64,000 nucleotides of DNA, taken from NCBI GenBank assembly GCA_024275015.1, contig JAJRZW010000064.1:1-64000 (forward strand). The letters are read 5' to 3'. Position 1 is the stretch's first letter, and each line of letters opens with the position of its first letter. The position numbers were made by a program, and so were the translations under genes. Shown here piece by piece: positions 18,133 to 28,859 of the stretch. Below the pieces are notes generated by a model. That model was not told the origin of the DNA. It worked only from the letters and a program-made list of their open reading frames with translations, and did no database searches. The stretch comes from Deltaproteobacteria bacterium. Its GTDB lineage: Bacteria; Desulfobacterota; Desulfobulbia; Desulfobulbales; JAJRZW01.

Positions 18133-19355
18133 TATTCATACCTCAGGGAGACGGCCGGTTCCACTTTTGCCGCCTGCCATGCGGGGTATATGGTCGCGGC
18201 AAAGGTGATGGCCACCGCCGCAACCGAGATCATAACTACGTCCAGAGGTACTACCTCAACCGGCAGAACCGAGAGGGGATAGACGTCGGGAAGACGGATA
18301 AACTGGTATTTTGCCAACAGGCCGCAGAGACCGAGACCGCCGCCGATACCGATGGCGGTGCCGATGGTGCCGACGATGATGCCGTCAAGCATGAATATCC
18401 TCATGATCGCGCCGCTGGTGGCGCCCATGGACTTCAGAATCGCGATGTCGCGGTTTTTTTGCATTACCACCATGATCAGGGTGCTGACGATATTGAAGGC
18501 GGCGACCATGACGATCAGGGCCACTGTGACCGCGAGGGCTGTCTTTTCGAGTTTAAGGGCCGAGAACAGGGTCTTGTTCATCTGCACCCAGTCGCGGACG
18601 ACAAATTTCCGACCCAGTTCCTTTCTCGCCTCCCGGCTTATCCGCGGGGCCTGGTAGAGGTCAAAGAGACGCAGCTCGAGGCCGTGGACCACTTTGCCGA
18701 GGCCGAGGAGGTCGCGGGCGGCGGCAATGGAGGTGTAGATCAGGGTGGAATCGTACTCGTACATCCCGGTGGTGAAGATCCCCGCGATCCTGAATGTCTT
18801 CATTCGCGGGATTACTCCCATGGGGGTAAGGGGGCCGTTCGGGGAGATTATCTTGACCTGGTCGCCGGTAATCACTCCCAGTTGCCGGGCCATGTCGCGG
18901 CCGAGGATCAGTCCCGGCGGCGAGTCACCCCGGACGGCGAGGTCGGCAAGGGAACCGTTATTGAGGTATTTTTTTATTGCGATGACCTTGTCGGCGGTCT
19001 TGGGGTCTATGCCCCGTATAACCCCGCCCGAGCCGCCGTTGCCGGCGGTGATCATTACCTGGGCAAAGGTATAGGGGGTCACTGCCGCTACCCCGGGGAT
19101 ACGGGCGATCTTTGTCGCCAGAGACCGATAATCGGCGATCTCGTCGCCGAAACGCTGGACGATTACATGGGAGTTTATCCCCAGGATTTTGTCGCGGAAG
19201 GCGTCGGTAAATCCGGTCATCACCGCGAGGACGATGATCAGGGCCATTACCCCCACCGCTACCCCGGCCACCGAAATAAAGGTGATCACCGAGATGAATC
19301 CCTGTCGTCTCCGGGCCGCCAGATACCTGCGGCTGACAAACCATTCAAAGTTCAT
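18132..19355 (-). CDS. lolC: Lipoprotein-releasing system transmembrane protein LolC/LolE
   Basis: The 407-residue permease starts [12 protein letters not shown], followed by one TM segment ([21 protein letters not shown]). A large periplasmic MacB-PCD domain and three C-terminal membrane segments (about 265-400) complete the four-TM FtsX/LolCE architecture. Only one LolC/E-type gene is present, so the transporter is probably a homodimeric LolF-type complex with LolD. The start overlaps the lysS stop by 4 bp, and the stop overlaps lolD. Confidence 0.93.
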   Translation of the reverse strand: MNFEWFVSRRYLAARRRQGFISVITFISVAGVAVGVMALIIVLAVMTGFTDAFRDKILGINSHVIVQRFGDEIADYRSLATKIARIPGVAAVTPYTFAQVMITAGNGGSGGVIRGIDPKTADKVIAIKKYLNNGSLADLAVRGDSPPGLILGRDMARQLGVITGDQVKIISPNGPLTPMGVIPRMKTFRIAGIFTTGMYEYDSTLIYTSIAAARDLLGLGKVVHGLELRLFDLYQAPRISREARKELGRKFVVRDWVQMNKTLFSALKLEKTALAVTVALIVMVAAFNIVSTLIMVVMQKNRDIAILKSMGATSGAIMRIFMLDGIIVGTIGTAIGIGGGLGLCGLLAKYQFIRLPDVYPLSVLPVEVVPLDVVMISVAAVAITFAATIYPAWQAAKVEPAVSLRYE

Positions 19356-20845
19356 CTGTGCCCCTGCTTCCCAGGCCGCATATGAGGGAAGAGGATGACG
19401 TCGCGGATGCTGGCGGCGTTGGTTAAGAGCATCACCAGACGGTCGATGCCGATTCCTTCGCCCGCGGCCGGCGGCATGCCGTATTCCAGGGCCCGGATAA
19501 AGTCTTCATCCAGTTCGGGGAATATTTCGTCATCGTCGCCGCGATTTTCGATCTGTTTTTCCATCCTCTGCCGCTGGTCGACGGGGTCGTTGAGCTCGCT
19601 GAAGGCGTTGGCCAGTTCGCGGCCGGTGATAAAGAGCTCAAAACGGTCGGTGATTTCGGGGTGTTCTTTGTTGCGTCGCGCCAGTGGTGAGATTTCAGTG
19701 GGATAAGAGGTGATAAAGGTCGGATCGATCAGTTTTTCCTCCACCAGGAGCTCAAAGAGCTCGGTCCTGGCTTTTCCCGGTCCGGATCCGGGGGGAAGCT
19801 TAATCCCCCGGGTCTTTGCCTCGGTTATAACCTTTACCGGATCGGCGACAACCTCGGCAGGGATTCCGGCCACCTCGACCAGGGCCTCGTTCATGGTCAT
19901 CCGTTTCCATGGCGGGGACAGATTGACCTCCTGCCCCTGATATGTGATCAGCATTGATCCGTGAAGCTCGGAGGCGATCCACGAGATCATCTCTTCGGTC
20001 AGGTCCATCATGTCATGGTAGGTGGCGTAGGTCTGGTAGAACTCGAGCATGGTGAACTCGGGATTGTGCCGGGTTGAAAGGCCTTCGTTCCTGAAATTGC
20101 GGTTGATCTCGAACACCCGGTCAAAGCCTCCGACCAGGAGGCGTTTCAGGTAAAGTTCGGGGGCGATGCGGAGATAGAGATCAAGGCCCAGGGCGTTATG
20201 GTGGGTCTTGAAAGGTTTGGCGGTGGCGCCGCCGGCAATAGCCTGCATCATCGGAGTCTCGACTTCCATGAAACCGCGGTTGGCCAGGAATTCCCGGATC
20301 ATGCGGATGATTTCGATCCGGGCCCGGAATCGGTCGCGGGATTCGGGGTTGACGATCAGGTCGAGATAGCGCTGGCGGTAGCGGATTTCCTTGTCGGTCA
20401 GGCCGTGGAATTTTTCCGGCAGTGGCCGCAGGGTCTTGGTGATGATCTTGAGGTCGGTGGCGTGCAGGCTCAATTCTCCGGTCCTGGTTTTGAACATGGC
20501 GCCGGAGAAACCGGCAATGTCGCCGATGTCGAGTTTCTTGAAAATCTTGTAAAGGTCGGCGCCGACGGCGTCGCGTTTCACATACACCTGGATCCGGCCG
20601 GATTCGTCCTGGAGATGAAGAAATGAGGCCTTGCCGAATTTGCGCAGGGCCATGATCCGCCCGGCGATGGTCATGGCCGGGGCGTGGGGATCGGGCTCTC
20701 CCTCGCCGGTTTCGGCCTCCCGGGCCAACAATTCACTGATCTTATGGTCGGGGCGAAAATCATTGGCGTAGATGTTGATTCCGGCCTCGATGAGTTCTGC
20801 GGCCTTGCGGCGGCGTTGTTGCATGATATGGTTCAGGTCTTCCAT
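19352..20845 (-). CDS. lysS: Lysyl-tRNA synthetase (class II)
   Basis: The 497-residue enzyme has an N-terminal OB-fold anticodon-binding domain ([23 protein letters not shown] region) and a class II catalytic core with FMEVETPM (motif 1), [20 protein letters not shown] (motif 2) and [10 protein letters not shown] (motif 3). It charges tRNA-Lys. The ATG at 20845 was chosen over TTG at 20860. It is first in the lysS-lolCE-lolD-bamA run. Confidence 0.96.
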   Translation of the reverse strand: MEDLNHIMQQRRRKAAELIEAGINIYANDFRPDHKISELLAREAETGEGEPDPHAPAMTIAGRIMALRKFGKASFLHLQDESGRIQVYVKRDAVGADLYKIFKKLDIGDIAGFSGAMFKTRTGELSLHATDLKIITKTLRPLPEKFHGLTDKEIRYRQRYLDLIVNPESRDRFRARIEIIRMIREFLANRGFMEVETPMMQAIAGGATAKPFKTHHNALGLDLYLRIAPELYLKRLLVGGFDRVFEINRNFRNEGLSTRHNPEFTMLEFYQTYATYHDMMDLTEEMISWIASELHGSMLITYQGQEVNLSPPWKRMTMNEALVEVAGIPAEVVADPVKVITEAKTRGIKLPPGSGPGKARTELFELLVEEKLIDPTFITSYPTEISPLARRNKEHPEITDRFELFITGRELANAFSELNDPVDQRQRMEKQIENRGDDDEIFPELDEDFIRALEYGMPPAAGEGIGIDRLVMLLTNAASIRDVILFPHMRPGKQGHR

Positions 20846-20883
20846 TTTTTTATACTTCAACTGTTAGGGTTTAAGGGATCCTG

Positions 20884-20907
20884 GTTTTTTTAACGGACTG
20901 TTAACGG
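20884..20907. repeat. Family A solo end
   Basis: A TTTTTTTAACGGACTGTTAACG stretch matches one end of the family A repeat. It lies between the lysS start and the MetE-like gene's reconstructed stop. Confidence 0.5.
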
Positions 20908-20947
20908 GATTCCGGTTCCGGCCAGGGGGCTGTTCCTTCAGGTCAGG

Positions 20948-22044
20948 CTATAAAAAAATCTGCCGCAGGGCCTGTGATACCCCGGCGGTGAGTTCCAGCA
21001 CCCGTTGCGCCATATCGAGCGGGAGGGAACCGGTGCCGCAGCTCGGGGTGATCAGGGTGTGTCGGAGGATTTCCTTCAGCGTGAGGTCGTTCCCGGCCAG
21101 GATGGCGGCCTGTCTCTGCCATCGGTCAACCAGGCTGTCAACGGTCTCGGCGGCGATTTTTCCTTGCTGCCGGTGGGGATGATGCCCCAGGCGATGATGC
21201 CGTCACGGGCGAGGAAGTCGAGGACCATCCCGCGGTCGGAGATGAAACGGTCAAAAAAACCGTGGGCGTCAAAACTGATGATATCGATTCCGGCCGCCGG
21301 CGGCAGCAACAGACTCCAGTCGGTATTAGCGCATACATGCACTCCGGCAAGGCCGCCGCCGGTATGGATGGCGGAGCTTACTTCGGCAATCTCGGTGGCC
21401 AGTTCGACAAGGTCAATACTGATAAAGGCCGATGATCCCAGCCCGGCCAGGGCCGGTTCATCGATAAAGGTCAATACCGGGCGGCCGGCGGCGGCGAGCA
21501 TACGGGTCTGCCAGCCGGCCTTGGCCGCGAGGGCCTTGATGACCATGTCTTTCAGCTGGGGATTATAGTAGGCCGGGCGCTTATTCTGGTCTTTAAGGCC
21601 GGTAAGCATGGTGAAGGGGCCGGTAATCTGTCCCTTGAGGGCAACGATATTACCGAGCCCTGTAGCTTTTTCCGCCAAGAGGTAAAGCCCTGCGGCAAGA
21701 TCGCGGCTTATCTGAAAACGGGGCGGGGTGGCTGTCGGGTTTTCTTCCATGGCAAGGTAGTCCTCGTAAAAATGGAGGATTTCCTCATCAAAGGTGGGGG
21801 CTTCGGCGGCAAAGAAGATGTGTTCGGGGTCGTTTCTGATTGCCGCCAATCCTTCGGAAAACTGCCTGAGCATGTCCTCGCCGGGATTAGCCGGGAGCTG
21901 CGGCCACAGGGGAATCTCCGGAGTATTGGCCAGGATGAGACCAAGGGCCTCGGTGTGATCGGTGAGCGGCAGACTGCCGATAAGGGTCGGCAGGCCGTTG
22001 GGGTGGAAGTGGGTCTTCAACTTCTCGTAGTCGATACAGTTCAT
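20948..22044 (-). pseudogene. MetE-like (cobalamin-independent methionine synthase C-terminal family) protein, frameshifted
   Basis: From ATG 22044 the frame reads LPTLIGSLPLTDHTEAL, a typical start of UROD/MetE-like proteins. It later carries the zinc-ligand motif VHVCANTDW, then goes out of frame at a run of five A (plus-strand T run 21157-21161). Restoring one base gives continuous coding (KEKIAAETVDSLVDRW...) including the second zinc-site motif TPSCGTGSLPLD and a stop at 20948. The repaired length is 365 residues. As read, the protein loses the zinc-ligand Cys and ends in unrelated residues at 21076. The family transfers methyl groups to thiols; the substrate is unknown. No clear ribosome-binding site precedes the ATG. 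Confidence 0.75.
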
Positions 22045-22054
22045 TGTTGATGAA

Positions 22055-22112
22055 CTCGTAAGAAATATGTCGATGGCTAAGTAAAAATTTCGATATATCA
22101 ATAAGTTGCTGA
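22055..22112. repeat. Family E repeat, partial copy
   Basis: ACTCGTAAGAAATATGTCGATGGCTAAGTAAAAATTTCGATATA parallels the left arm of the copy at 10750-10800 (quoted here only by position beyond its core GATGGCT..GTAAAAA). It lies just upstream of the MetE-like gene. The rest of the 22045-22438 gap holds a GC-rich hairpin (about 22112-22160), a family B end, and otherwise nothing coding. Confidence 0.45.
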
Positions 22113-22233
22113 CGCGGCAGTGCCCCGCTGCCGGACGCCGCCGAAGGGCGGCTGGGTGAACCTGCCGTCTGAGTTGCAACCCGGATAGAAACGTGATGAT
22201 TCAACCTGATGTTTCATAAAGAGCCTCGAAGTC

Positions 22234-22248
22234 GTCACGGATTCAGGT
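22234..22248. repeat. Family B solo terminal sequence
   Basis: GTCACGGATTCAGG is identical to the right end of the family B element at 366-479. No matching inverted partner was found nearby, so it is a solo end or remnant. Confidence 0.45.
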
Positions 22249-22398
22249 TTAGGGAAAATGGTGTGGCACCGGAACCGTTAAGAAAAGAGTATTTGCTAAC
22301 AATAAAGGTCTGGCTTGTCAACCAATATCCTTTTTCTCAGATATCGGGGATATAGCGGGTATCCGGCCAATCCTCCCCCTGATATATCTTTCATGATA

Positions 22399-22427
22399 TT
22401 GACTGCGGCGGTTATATTGATTACTTT
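22399..22427 (+). promoter_or_regulatory. Possible sigma-70 promoter of tRNA-Leu
   Basis: TTGACT (22399-22404) is followed after 17 bp by TACTTT. The -35 box is good and the -10 box weak. Its placement just before the tRNA (mature 5' end at 22439) supports it, and the tRNA-Val promoter uses the same TTGACT. Confidence 0.35.
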
Positions 22428-22438
22428 TATATGTTTAT

Positions 22439-22526
22439 GCGAGAGTGGCGGAACTGGTAGACGCACTGGACTTAGGATCCAGCCCACGAGAGTGGATGGG
22501 GGTTCAACTCCCCCCTCTCGCACCAG
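22439..22526 (+). tRNA. tRNA-Leu (anticodon TAG)
   Basis: The 88-base sequence folds as a class II tRNA. The acceptor stem is GCGAGAG/CTCTCGC, the anticodon stem-loop CTGGA-CTTAGGA-TCCAG gives anticodon TAG, and there is a long variable arm (CCCACGAGAGTGGATGGG region). The T arm contains GGTTCAACTCC and the CCA end is encoded. No terminator was seen before tig, 88 bp downstream. Confidence 0.96.
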
Positions 22527-22613
22527 CCTTGTCCGTTGAAATTGAACCCGTGAGCTTGTCTGGCCGGCCGCGGTATTTTTTTATGAACAACCTACCATAT
22601 AAGGAAGACCATC

Positions 22614-23942
22614 ATGGACGTTAACGTAGAAAAGGTCAGCGACCTGACCCGAATTTTGAAGATTTCCCTTACTGCCGACCTGGTGGGGAAGGAGATGAAT
22701 AAGGCATATGACAAGCTTAGAAAAGAGGTGAATCTCAAGGGGTTCCGTCGGGGGAAGGCGCCGCGGGCGGTACTTGAGAAAAATTTCGGCGACCGGGTCA
22801 GGGAGGAAGTCGCCGACCATCTGGTGCAGGAAACATATTTTGACGCCCTGGAAAAAAGCGGCATCGATGCCGTGGTCCATCCGGAGATCAAGGAATTTGA
22901 TTTTGCCGATGACGGCACCTTTGTCTACTCAGCCGAAGTTGATGTCCGTCCGGTTTTTGAGCCCGCTGATTACAAGGGCCTCAAGGTTGAGATCCCCAGG
23001 GTCGAGGCCGGTGAGGATGAAATCGATGCCCGTATCGAGGAGTTGCGCCGCCAGCAGGCACCGCTGAAGACCATTGATGACCGTCCGGTCGCCGATGGTG
23101 ATCTGGTGGTGATCGACGCCCAGGGCTATCAGGACGGTAAGCCCATGCCCCAGGTTAAACTCAGCGATTACAGCCTTGAAATCGGCAGCGGTTATCTTGG
23201 CCCTGAATTTGAAGAGGCTGTTGTCGGCATGGATCCCGGCGGTGAGGGCTCGTTTGAGACCGCTTTCGGTGCTGATCATCCTAATCCTGTCCTGGCTGGC
23301 AAGAATGTTGAGTTCAAGGTCAGGATCAAGGAGGTCAAGGCGCGGGTAATGCCCGAGGTAGATGATGAATTCGCCAGGGACGTTAACGAGGACTTTTCTT
23401 CGGTAGCCGACCTGCGCAGATTTGTCGCCGACAGGATCAAGGGTGAAAAGGAAGACGCCGCCTCCGGCAGCTTCAATGACCGGATCATGCAGAAACTTCT
23501 CGAGACCCATGACTTCGCGGTTCCCGAGCGTCTGGTTCGCTATGAGGTCAAGTCTCTGGTGGAGGAGATGGAGGAAAAACTTATTAACGCCAACACCAAC
23601 ATGGAGGCCGCCGGGATCAATCGTCAGGAATTGGAGGAACGCTATAAGGAACTGGCCGAAAAACGGGTCAGAGGTGACTTCGTTCTTAAAAAGATTGCCG
23701 AGGTTGAGGGGATCAAGGTCGATGACGCCGATATTGAGGCCGGTTTTGCCCGGGTGGCTGAAAAGTATCAGATGAAAGTCGATGAGGTGAAGAAGTATTT
23801 TGCCAAACGTGACGACCTCCTGCCGTTCCTGAATGAGCTTTTAAGCGAAAAGATCCTTGATTTTTTAAAGAAAGAATCCGAAATCGTTTATGTGGATCCT
23901 GAACCGGCCGCATCGGCCGCAAGCGAAGGAGAGACGGCATGA
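22614..23942 (+). CDS. tig: Trigger factor (ribosome-associated chaperone and prolyl isomerase)
   Basis: The 442-residue protein has the ribosome-binding N-domain with the signature GFRRGKAPR (about residues 44-52), a central FKBP-type isomerase domain ([10 protein letters not shown], then PELGPEF-like [14 protein letters not shown]), and a helical C-terminal chaperone domain. It binds nascent chains at the ribosome exit. AAGGAAGACC precedes the ATG. The stop overlaps clpP by 4 bp, giving the classic tig-clpP-clpX operon. Confidence 0.97.
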   Translation: MDVNVEKVSDLTRILKISLTADLVGKEMNKAYDKLRKEVNLKGFRRGKAPRAVLEKNFGDRVREEVADHLVQETYFDALEKSGIDAVVHPEIKEFDFADDGTFVYSAEVDVRPVFEPADYKGLKVEIPRVEAGEDEIDARIEELRRQQAPLKTIDDRPVADGDLVVIDAQGYQDGKPMPQVKLSDYSLEIGSGYLGPEFEEAVVGMDPGGEGSFETAFGADHPNPVLAGKNVEFKVRIKEVKARVMPEVDDEFARDVNEDFSSVADLRRFVADRIKGEKEDAASGSFNDRIMQKLLETHDFAVPERLVRYEVKSLVEEMEEKLINANTNMEAAGINRQELEERYKELAEKRVRGDFVLKKIAEVEGIKVDDADIEAGFARVAEKYQMKVDEVKKYFAKRDDLLPFLNELLSEKILDFLKKESEIVYVDPEPAASAASEGETA

Positions 23943-24547
23943 ATCTGAATCTGGTTCCGATGGTGGTAGAGCAGACCCCCCGCGGTGAACGCGCCTTTGA
24001 TATTTATTCCCGGTTGCTGAAAGAGCGGATCATTTTCCTCGGCACTGCGGTTAACGATGATATAGCCAACCTTGTCGTCGCCCAGCTTCTTTTTTTAGAG
24101 GCCGAGGATCCGGATAAGGATATCACCTTTTATATCAACTCTCCCGGTGGCGTGGTCACCGCTGGTCTGGCGATTTATGATACCATGCAGTATGTCAAGT
24201 GTGACATCGCCACCCTGTGCATGGGGCAGGCTGCGAGCATGGGCGCGGTCCTTCTCGCAGCCGGGGCCGCGGGCAAGCGTTACGCCCTCCCCAACGCCCG
24301 GATTCTGATTCATCAGCCCATGGGAGGATTCCAGGGTCAGGCCAGTGATATCGATATTCACGCCAGGGAGATCCTGCGGATGCGCAAGGATCTTAATGTT
24401 ATCCTGGCCACTCATACCGGACAGAGGGTCAACAAGATTGCCAAGGACACTGAGCGTGATTTTTTCATGAGTGCGGTCGAAGCCAGTGCCTATGGTATAA
24501 TAGACAAGGTGTTGAACAAGCGAGAGGAAATCCGGGAGGAATCTTGA
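23939..24547 (+). CDS. clpP: ATP-dependent Clp protease proteolytic subunit
   Basis: The 202-residue serine peptidase contains the nucleophile in [15 protein letters not shown], the His in [10 protein letters not shown], and a downstream Asp in [12 protein letters not shown]. Mature N-terminal residues [23 protein letters not shown] match the family start. Tetradecameric ClpP degrades substrates fed by ClpX, whose gene follows after 3 bp. Confidence 0.98.
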   Translation: MNLNLVPMVVEQTPRGERAFDIYSRLLKERIIFLGTAVNDDIANLVVAQLLFLEAEDPDKDITFYINSPGGVVTAGLAIYDTMQYVKCDIATLCMGQAASMGAVLLAAGAAGKRYALPNARILIHQPMGGFQGQASDIDIHAREILRMRKDLNVILATHTGQRVNKIAKDTERDFFMSAVEASAYGIIDKVLNKREEIREES

Positions 24548-24550
24548 TCA

Positions 24551-25801
24551 ATGAGTAAGGATGGTAAAAACACCCCGTTGGTAAAGTGCTCTTTCTGCGG
24601 CAAGGGTCAGGATGATGTGCAGAAACTTATCGCCGGTCCCGCAGTGTATATCTGCGATGAGTGTATTGAACTGTGCGGTAATATTGTCCAGGAAGACCGG
24701 GAAAGGAATGCCGTGGCCCATGGCGCCGACGAGATTCTTACACCCAAGGAGATCAAGAAGGTCCTTGATGACTACGTCATTGGCCAGGAACAGGCAAAAA
24801 AGATCCTGGCGGTGGCGGTGCATAATCATTATAAGCGGGTGAGTGTCGGCGGCACTGACAACGAGGTCGAACTCCAGAAGAGTAATATTGTTCTCATCGG
24901 TCCCACCGGCAGTGGCAAGACCCTCCTGGCCCAGACCCTGGCCCGGAGCCTTAATGTGCCGTTTGCCATTGCTGATGCCACGACCCTCACCGAGGCTGGT
25001 TATGTGGGCGAGGATGTGGAGAATATTCTCGTTAGTCTCCTTCAGGCGGCTGATTACGATGTCCAGAAGGCCAGCCGCGGCATTGTCTATGTCGATGAGA
25101 TCGACAAGATCGCCCGTAAATCCGATTCGGCTTCAATCACCCGTGATGTCTCCGGGGAGGGGGTACAGCAGGCCCTGCTCAAGATCATTGAAGGCACGGT
25201 GGCCAGCGTCCCCCCCAAGGGCGGGCGCAAGCATCCGCAGCAGGAGTATATCAAAATAGACACCTCAAATATCCTTTTTGTCTGCGGCGGCGCTTTTGTC
25301 GGCCTTGACGAGGTGGTAAAAAGGCGCACCGGCACCAAGTCCATGGGCTTCGGGGCCAAGGTGGTCAGCGGCAGCAAGAAGAAAATCGGCGAGCTTCTGG
25401 CCCTGGTCCGTCCTGAGGATCTCCTTCGCTTCGGCCTGATTCCGGAACTGGTCGGGCGTCTGCCGGTGATCGCGACCATGGAAGAGCTTGATGCCGAGGA
25501 TCTGGTCCGGATCCTCTCCGAGCCCAAGAATGCCCTGACCAAACAGTATGAGAAGCTGTTTGCCTATGATGACATTGTCCTGCAGTTCACCAATGGTGCC
25601 CTTGACGCCATTGCCTCGGAGGCAATAAAGCGCAAATCCGGGGCCAGGGGGCTGCGTTCGGTCATGGAACAGGCGATGCTTGATGTCATGTATGAACTTC
25701 CGTCCCGGGAAAACGTCAGGGAATGTATCATTAATGAGCAGGTGGTGCTCAACGGTGAGTATCCGGTTCTGGTGCTTGACGAAGAAAAAAAGAGCGCCTG
25801 A
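24551..25801 (+). CDS. clpX: ATP-dependent Clp protease ATPase subunit ClpX
   Basis: The 416-residue AAA+ unfoldase has the N-terminal zinc-binding domain (CSFCGKGQ..., CDECIELC) and Walker [14 protein letters not shown]. Walker [13 protein letters not shown], pore loop YVGEDVEN, an IGF-type ClpP-binding region (KSMGFGAKV) and sensor-2 [10 protein letters not shown] follow. It unfolds tagged proteins into ClpP. The gene directly follows clpP. Confidence 0.98.
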   Translation: MSKDGKNTPLVKCSFCGKGQDDVQKLIAGPAVYICDECIELCGNIVQEDRERNAVAHGADEILTPKEIKKVLDDYVIGQEQAKKILAVAVHNHYKRVSVGGTDNEVELQKSNIVLIGPTGSGKTLLAQTLARSLNVPFAIADATTLTEAGYVGEDVENILVSLLQAADYDVQKASRGIVYVDEIDKIARKSDSASITRDVSGEGVQQALLKIIEGTVASVPPKGGRKHPQQEYIKIDTSNILFVCGGAFVGLDEVVKRRTGTKSMGFGAKVVSGSKKKIGELLALVRPEDLLRFGLIPELVGRLPVIATMEELDAEDLVRILSEPKNALTKQYEKLFAYDDIVLQFTNGALDAIASEAIKRKSGARGLRSVMEQAMLDVMYELPSRENVRECIINEQVVLNGEYPVLVLDEEKKSA

Positions 25802-25845
25802 TATCTGCAAGCGAAATAACCATATCTAACGCAAAAACAAACATG

Positions 25846-25886
25846 CTCTGTAAGGGCCCATGGTGGTGTCTATGGAACCCTTACCC
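25846..25886. repeat. Family D short palindrome between clpX and lon
   Basis: CTGTAAGGGCCCATGG is answered by inverted CTATGGAACCCTTACC. A near copy in the opposite orientation is at 62028-62066. The hairpin could act as an attenuator or terminator between clpX and lon, but it has no T-run. Confidence 0.45.
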
Positions 25887-25913
25887 TGATTCATATCCGG
25901 GAAAGGTAGGATA

Positions 25914-28325
25914 ATGGCTTTAGTCAGCAGTTCCGAGCAGAGACTTCCGATGATGCCCCTGCGGGATATCGTCTTTTTTCCTCACATGATCGCGCCGTTG
26001 GTGGTTGGGCGACAGAGATCGGTGCGTGCCCTTGAAGAGGCGATGGCCAACTGCGACAATCGTATCTTCCTTGTGACCCAGAGGGATGCCGCGGTGGAAG
26101 AGCCGGGGGTCGATTCGATTTACCACGTTGGTACCATCGGCCGGGTCATGCAGCTTTTGCGCCTGCCGGATTCGACCATCAAGGTTCTGGTTGAGGGGCG
26201 GAAGCGGGCGCGTTTTGTCCGGGTCGCGGCTGATAAGGGTTTCTTCTTTGTTGACGTGGCGGACGAAGATGTCGGGAGTGTTACGGCGTCTGAGTCTGAG
26301 GCCTATATGCGCGAGATATCCCAGGCCCTTGAGACCTATGCCGGGTTTAACAATAAGATTTCCAAAGAGGTTGTTGCCTCTCTTGCCGCGATTACCGAAC
26401 CTGATAAGTTTGCCTTTTCCGTCTGTTCCCATCTGCCCTTGAAGAGTGCAGATAAACAGAGGGTCCTTGAGGGCGGGGATCTCGGGTCGATGTTCGAGAC
26501 TCTCCTTGGCCTTATTGTCAGAGAGGTCGAGATTGCTTCCATTGAGGGTCGTATTCGCACCCGGGTAAAGAGAAAGCTCGAAAAGAGCCAGAAGGATTAT
26601 TACCTCGCCGAGCAGATGAAGGCGATCAAACAGGAGATGGGCGGTTCAGAAGAGGTGCTGAGCGACCTTGATGAGCTTGAAAAACAGATAAAGGCGAAAA
26701 AATTGCCGCAAGAGGCCCGGGAACGGATTGACAAGGAATTCGGCAAGCTCAAACTCATGCCGCCGATGAGTGCCGAGGCCACTGTGGTTCGTAATTATAT
26801 CGATGTTATCCTCAGCCTGCCCTGGCTTGAACGGACTGTGGTCGGAATCGACATCGACCGGGCGGAAAAGATTCTGGATGAAGATCATTATGGTCTCCAG
26901 CGCCCCAAGGAACGGATACTTGAGTATTTAGCGGTTCAGGCCCAGGTCGACAAGGTCAAGGGGCCGATTTTATGTCTGGTCGGGCCTCCGGGGGTCGGCA
27001 AGACCTCGGTATGTAAATCGGTGGCCCGGGCCATGGGGCGCGAATTTGTTCGTCTGTCGCTGGGGGGGGTCCGCGACGAGGCCGAGATCCGCGGGCATCG
27101 TCGGACCTATATCGGCGCCATGCCGGGTAAGATCATCCAGTCGTTGCAGAAGGCGAAGGTCAATAACCCGGTATTCTGCCTTGATGAGGTCGACAAGATG
27201 AGCACTGATTTTCGCGGTGACCCTTCGTCGGCCCTGCTTGAGGTCCTTGATCCCGAACAGAACAGCAGCTTTAACGATCATTACCTTGATCTCGATTATG
27301 ACCTTTCCGATATCTTTTTTATCACCACCGCCAACAGTCTGAGTTCGATTCCACCACCGCTCAGGGACCGGATGGAGATCATCAAACTCAACGGTTATAC
27401 CGAGGAGGACAAGCTCCAGATCGCCTCCGGTTTTCTGGTGCCCAAACAGCTTGATGCCAATGGTTTTGTTGCGAAGGATATCGCTTTTGCCAAAGGAGCG
27501 ATAATTGAACTTGTGCGGCGTTATACCCGTGAGGCCGGGGTGCGTAACCTTGAACGCGAGGTTGCCGCCATATGTCGCAAGATTGCCAGGGAAAGGCTGA
27601 AACGCGGCAGCAGCAGGCGCAATCGGGTGACCCAGGCCGCGGTGGCCCGTTATCTCGGCGCTCCCCGTTTTCGTTTTGGTCTTGTCGAGGCGGCGGACGA
27701 GATCGGCATGGCCACCGGCCTTGCCTGGACCGAGGTCGGCGGCGAGATGCTGCAGATCGAGACCGTACTGATGCCCGGCAAGGGTAAGTTGACCATCACC
27801 GGCAAATTGGGCGAGGTGATGCAGGAATCGGCCCAGGCCGCCCTGAGTTATATCCGTTCCCGCTCCATCTGCCTTGGTTTTTCGCCGGATTTTTATCAAA
27901 AGCTCGATATCCACGTCCATGTCCCTGAAGGCGCGATTCCAAAGGATGGACCGTCGGCGGGGATAACCATGGCCACTTCCATGGTCTCAGCCCTGTTACA
28001 ATATCCGGTGCGCCGTGATCTGGCAATGACCGGCGAGATTACCCTTCGTGGCCGGGTTCTGCCCATCGGCGGTCTGGTTGAGAAGCTGCTGGCTGCCAAA
28101 CGGGGCAATATCAGTAAGGTTCTGATCCCGAAAGAGAATGAACGGGACCTGAAAGAGGTCCCGGCCAGGATCGTAAAGAGCCTTGAGATCGAGTTGGTGG
28201 ATAGTGTTGATCAGGTCTGGCGTCGGGCCCTTATCCTGCCGGAAGGGGTGGAGTTGCTGCGGGAGATGCCGGAGGGGACATTCTGCGCTGAAATGGTCGA
28301 TTTAAGCGCCAACGTCACCCATTGA
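25914..28325 (+). CDS. lon: ATP-dependent protease La (Lon)
   Basis: The 803-residue protease has a LON substrate-binding domain ([18 protein letters not shown]), a coiled linker, an AAA+ module with Walker [14 protein letters not shown] and Walker [11 protein letters not shown], and a C-terminal peptidase domain with catalytic Ser in [14 protein letters not shown] and a Lys about 43 residues on ([10 protein letters not shown]). It degrades damaged and regulatory proteins. It is separated from clpX by 112 bp and so may have its own promoter. Confidence 0.98.
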   Translation: MALVSSSEQRLPMMPLRDIVFFPHMIAPLVVGRQRSVRALEEAMANCDNRIFLVTQRDAAVEEPGVDSIYHVGTIGRVMQLLRLPDSTIKVLVEGRKRARFVRVAADKGFFFVDVADEDVGSVTASESEAYMREISQALETYAGFNNKISKEVVASLAAITEPDKFAFSVCSHLPLKSADKQRVLEGGDLGSMFETLLGLIVREVEIASIEGRIRTRVKRKLEKSQKDYYLAEQMKAIKQEMGGSEEVLSDLDELEKQIKAKKLPQEARERIDKEFGKLKLMPPMSAEATVVRNYIDVILSLPWLERTVVGIDIDRAEKILDEDHYGLQRPKERILEYLAVQAQVDKVKGPILCLVGPPGVGKTSVCKSVARAMGREFVRLSLGGVRDEAEIRGHRRTYIGAMPGKIIQSLQKAKVNNPVFCLDEVDKMSTDFRGDPSSALLEVLDPEQNSSFNDHYLDLDYDLSDIFFITTANSLSSIPPPLRDRMEIIKLNGYTEEDKLQIASGFLVPKQLDANGFVAKDIAFAKGAIIELVRRYTREAGVRNLEREVAAICRKIARERLKRGSSRRNRVTQAAVARYLGAPRFRFGLVEAADEIGMATGLAWTEVGGEMLQIETVLMPGKGKLTITGKLGEVMQESAQAALSYIRSRSICLGFSPDFYQKLDIHVHVPEGAIPKDGPSAGITMATSMVSALLQYPVRRDLAMTGEITLRGRVLPIGGLVEKLLAAKRGNISKVLIPKENERDLKEVPARIVKSLEIELVDSVDQVWRRALILPEGVELLREMPEGTFCAEMVDLSANVTH

Positions 28326-28346
28326 TTAACCGGGGTTGATTTTGGC

Positions 28347-28375
28347 TTGACTCGTCGGGGCAATCCTGTTAAAAA
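28347..28375 (+). promoter_or_regulatory. Probable promoter of tRNA-Val/tRNA-Asp
   Basis: TTGACT at 28347-28352 and TAAAAA at 28370-28375 are separated by 17 bp. The pair is placed about 14 bp before the mature tRNA-Val and downstream of the lon stop. Confidence 0.5.
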
Positions 28376-28388
28376 CACCCATCTGCCG

Positions 28389-28464
28389 GGGCGAATAGCT
28401 CAGCTGGGAGAGCATCGGCCTTACAAGCCGAGGGTCACAGGTTCGAGCCCTGTTTCGCCCACCA
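28389..28464 (+). tRNA. tRNA-Val (anticodon TAC)
   Basis: The 76-base cloverleaf has acceptor GGGCGAA/TTCGCCC, anticodon stem-loop TCGGC-CTTACAA-GCCGA (anticodon TAC), T arm ending GGTTCGAGCCC and encoded CCA. It is 40 bp before tRNA-Asp and likely shares its transcript. Confidence 0.97.
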
Positions 28465-28504
28465 GTCTTACTAAAGGGGTTTCGAAACCCCTTCCATATA
28501 TTGC

Positions 28505-28581
28505 GGGGTCGTAGTTCAGTTGGTTAGAATGCCGGCCTGTCACGCCGGAGGTCGCGAGTTCGAGTCTCGTCGGCCCCGCCA
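28505..28581 (+). tRNA. tRNA-Asp (anticodon GTC)
   Basis: The 77-base cloverleaf has acceptor GGGGTCG/CGGCCCC, anticodon stem-loop CCGGC-CTGTCAC-GCCGG (anticodon GTC), T arm GTTCGAGTC, discriminator G and encoded CCA. Confidence 0.97.
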
Positions 28582-28590
28582 GTAGTTGGT

Positions 28591-28626
28591 GGCCTGATAC
28601 CGGAAACGGTGTCAGGCCTTTTTTTT
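28591..28626 (+). terminator. Rho-independent terminator after tRNA-Asp
   Basis: GGCCTGATACCG-GAAA-CGGTGTCAGGCC forms a 12-bp stem followed by eight T. It closes the tRNA-Val/tRNA-Asp transcript. Confidence 0.93.
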
Positions 28627-28699
28627 GTGCGTCCGGCAGGGCGCGCATCTGATCGGGATCAGTTTCTTGAACAGGGTGTGTTCATGGAGCGCTTACCAA

Positions 28700-28855
28700 T
28701 AACAGACCGTTGAAAAAGCCGTCCATGTCTTTTTTAACTCCGGTTGGCCAAAACAAGTTCCGGCCGACCTCTCGATTTCACCGGTTTTTTCAACCCGGCA
28801 AAATCGGCGCCGTGTCCATGCGCCTCTAACAGTACGTTTTTCAACGGACTGTTAA
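28700..28855 (+). repeat. Family A repeat, copy 3 (full length)
   Basis: Runs from AACAGACCGTTGAAAAAG to TTTTTCAACGGACTGTTAA with internal core TTGGCCAAAACAAGTTCCG and inverted ACCGG/CCGG segments. It ends 4 bp from the stop of the minus-strand GT-C/TPR gene. Confidence 0.85.
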
Positions 28856-28859
28856 ACCG

